Source: Microcaldota archaeon (GTDB lineage: Archaea; Aenigmatarchaeota; Aenigmatarchaeia; QMZP01; QMZT01). From it: 6,248 bases of DNA. The stretch lies in assembly GCA_013151465.1 (NCBI GenBank), contig JAADIF010000013.1, positions 1 to 6,248 on the forward strand, read 5' to 3'. Below, one piece after another: positions 5,221-6,248 of this stretch. The first letter of the stretch is position 1, and each line of letters opens with the position of its first letter. Under the pieces are notes generated by a model. The model worked only from the letters and a program-made list of their open reading frames with translations. It was not told where the DNA came from and made no database searches. The position numbers and the translations under genes are program-made.

Positions 5221-6135
5221 ATGCGGATACTCATAACCGGAGGGACCGGATTCATAGGAAGACGCCTTGCTGCGCGCCTTGTTGAAGACGGGCACGACGT
5301 AACGGTCTTTGCGCGCGGAGAAGACGCTCCCAAAGGAGTGAAACTCATAAGGGGAGATGTGCTGAATGCGGATGATGCCAAAGCCGCGATGAATCCGCTT
5401 CCTGACGTCATTTATCATCTGGCGGCAATTCTTGACGAAACGAATCCAGACATGGAGAAGGTCATTGTAGAGGGAACAAAAAACTTTCTTGCGAAAGGCG
5501 TAAAGAGATTCATTCTCTTAAGTTCAGTCGGCGTTCTCGGGGAGGCGAAAACGCCTCTTACAGAGGATATGCCCTACAGGCCGGGCACAAAATACGAAAA
5601 GGCAAAGGTTATGCAGGAGAAGCTTGTCATCGGTTCCGGCGTGCCTTATACGATAATGCGCTCGACCATTGTCTATGGCCCAAACAGGTTCTGGAAGGAC
5701 ATACTAAATGCGGCAAAGAAGGGCCATCCTATAATCGGTTCTGGGAAGAATTTCTGGCATCTTGTCTATGTCGATGATGTCGTGGAGGTGCTTATACTTG
5801 CACTCAAAGATGAAGCAGAAAACCATATATTTAACATAGCCGACAGCGACCCCATGACATACAGGGAGATATATGCTGAAATATGCAGGGCGCTTGGTGT
5901 TAGCATGCCGAAGAAAAGCGTTCCTGTATTTGCGGCAAAGCTCTTTGCCAGATGGAAAGAGCTTACGGGAAAATCGAAAACAACAACGAGGGTTTCGAGC
6001 ATCACCCGCCTTGTGAGAAACAGGATTGTTGATATATCAAAGGCAAGAAAGGTTCTTGGATATGAACCCAGATACAGCTTCAAAAAAGGTCTGAAAGTGA
6101 TGATAAACTCATTGGAAATGGGCATAAAAACCTAA
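5221..6135 (+). CDS. NAD-dependent epimerase/dehydratase, extended SDR family
   Basis: This 304-residue soluble oxidoreductase has an N-terminal Rossmann fold: RILITGGTGFIG (2-13) holds the GxxGxxG dinucleotide motif, GDVLNAD (45-51) is a typical adenine-ring contact, and YHLAA (65-69) follows. The catalytic parts are S101/S102 in LLSSVG and the YxxxK pair Y125/K129 in TKYEKAK. RSTIVYGP (147-154) and HLVYVDDVV (180-188) are usual for NAD-dependent sugar epimerases, dehydratases and related enzymes. The C-terminal part (about 210-300) forms the substrate lobe. The substrate cannot be told from the sequence: a nucleotide sugar is most likely, and a 3-beta-hydroxysteroid-dehydrogenase-like or NDUFA9-like role is possible. 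The ATG at 5221 has no ribosome binding site but lies at leaderless distance from a TATA box. The stop is immediately followed by a 39-bp inverted repeat. The length is normal for extended SDRs. Confidence 0.9.
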   Translation: MRILITGGTGFIGRRLAARLVEDGHDVTVFARGEDAPKGVKLIRGDVLNADDAKAAMNPLPDVIYHLAAILDETNPDMEKVIVEGTKNFLAKGVKRFILLSSVGVLGEAKTPLTEDMPYRPGTKYEKAKVMQEKLVIGSGVPYTIMRSTIVYGPNRFWKDILNAAKKGHPIIGSGKNFWHLVYVDDVVEVLILALKDEAENHIFNIADSDPMTYREIYAEICRALGVSMPKKSVPVFAAKLFARWKELTGKSKTTTRVSSITRLVRNRIVDISKARKVLGYEPRYSFKKGLKVMINSLEMGIKT

Positions 6136-6233
6136 AAAGCATTCAGCAGATGGCAAAGAAAAATAATAAAATAATGAGAAAGAAAGCCTAGAACTTATTT
6201 TATTATTTTTCTTTGCCATCTGCTGAATGCTTT
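6136..6233. repeat. Perfect 39-bp inverted repeat with a 20-base loop
   Basis: The left arm 6136-6174 and right arm 6195-6233 are exact reverse complements over all 39 bases, with the loop at 6175-6194. The left arm begins at the base after the epimerase TAA stop. The inner part of each arm is A/T-rich and the outer part is mixed (CATTCAGCAGATGGC in the left arm). It could form a very stable RNA hairpin and terminate transcription from both sides. The flanking bases (CCTAA on the left, GGGCGG on the right) show no target-site duplication. Confidence 0.9.
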
Positions 6234-6248
6234 GGGCGGGGCATCGGG
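6195..6248 (-). CDS. 3' end of a convergent gene (partial, unrecognised)
   Basis: Reading leftward from the window edge, the minus strand is open for 17 codons (PDAPPKAFSRWQRKIIK) and ends in TAA at 6195-6197. The basic, aromatic tail looks like a real C-terminus. The last 12 codons plus the stop coincide with the right arm of the inverted repeat, so the left arm is an inverted copy of this gene's end. The plus strand is also open here, so the assignment is tentative. The family is not recognised. Confidence 0.35.
   Translation of the reverse strand, partial: PDAPPKAFSRWQRKIIK

Noticed and set aside
6136..6233. Miniature transposable element or insertion sequence end
   Set aside because: There is no target-site duplication, the interior is only 20 bases, and the right arm reads as a gene end. 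An inverted duplication or artefact explains it better.

Overview
The window looks like a piece of an archaeal chromosome. Four things support this: a geranylgeranylglyceryl phosphate synthase (the enzyme that starts ether-lipid assembly), an MC1-type chromosomal protein (so far an archaeal architectural DNA-binding family), TATA-box promoters placed about 25-26 bases before two start codons that have no ribosome binding site, and GGTG/GGAGGTG ribosome binding sites on the other genes. The lineage cannot be fixed from this sequence. A small-genome (DPANN-like) or euryarchaeal organism from a metagenome would fit, but that is inference.

Layout. At 2-118 (+) the tail of an unrecognised reading frame enters the window. 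At 177-554 (+) lies a stand-alone receiver (REC) domain in AT-rich DNA, flanked by an imperfect direct repeat. A short convergent gap (555-640) holds three operator-like near-palindromes spaced exactly 21 bases apart and a possible bidirectional terminator hairpin. Four genes then follow on the minus strand, each separated from the next by about 95-130 bases and each with its own apparent promoter or ribosome binding site: dnaJ (641-1726), a membrane pyrophosphatase hppA (1852-3822), an MC1 chromosomal protein (3939-4250) and GGGP synthase (4371-5147). A divergent promoter region with a palindromic TATA box (5192-5199) separates GGGP synthase from an extended-SDR NAD-dependent epimerase/dehydratase on the plus strand (5221-6135). 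The window ends in a perfect 39-bp inverted repeat (6136-6174 / 6195-6233). Its right arm appears to be the 3' end of a convergent minus-strand gene that runs off the window.

The genes do not form one pathway. They are mostly housekeeping: protein folding (DnaJ), ion pumping driven by pyrophosphate (HppA), chromatin (MC1) and membrane lipid synthesis (GGGPS). One link is plausible: prenyl transfer by GGGPS releases pyrophosphate, which HppA can hydrolyse, but the spacing and separate promoters argue against an operon. The epimerase could act on nucleotide sugars, but no context confirms this.

The most unusual items are non-coding: the 39-bp perfect inverted duplication at the right end, the 21-bp-phased array at 578-636, and the direct repeat that brackets the receiver gene. 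Within proteins, the pyrophosphatase carries acidic residues at both the Na+-type and the H+-type gate positions, and the GGGPS glycerol-phosphate-binding motif is altered. I found no convincing new multi-gene defence or mobile system.
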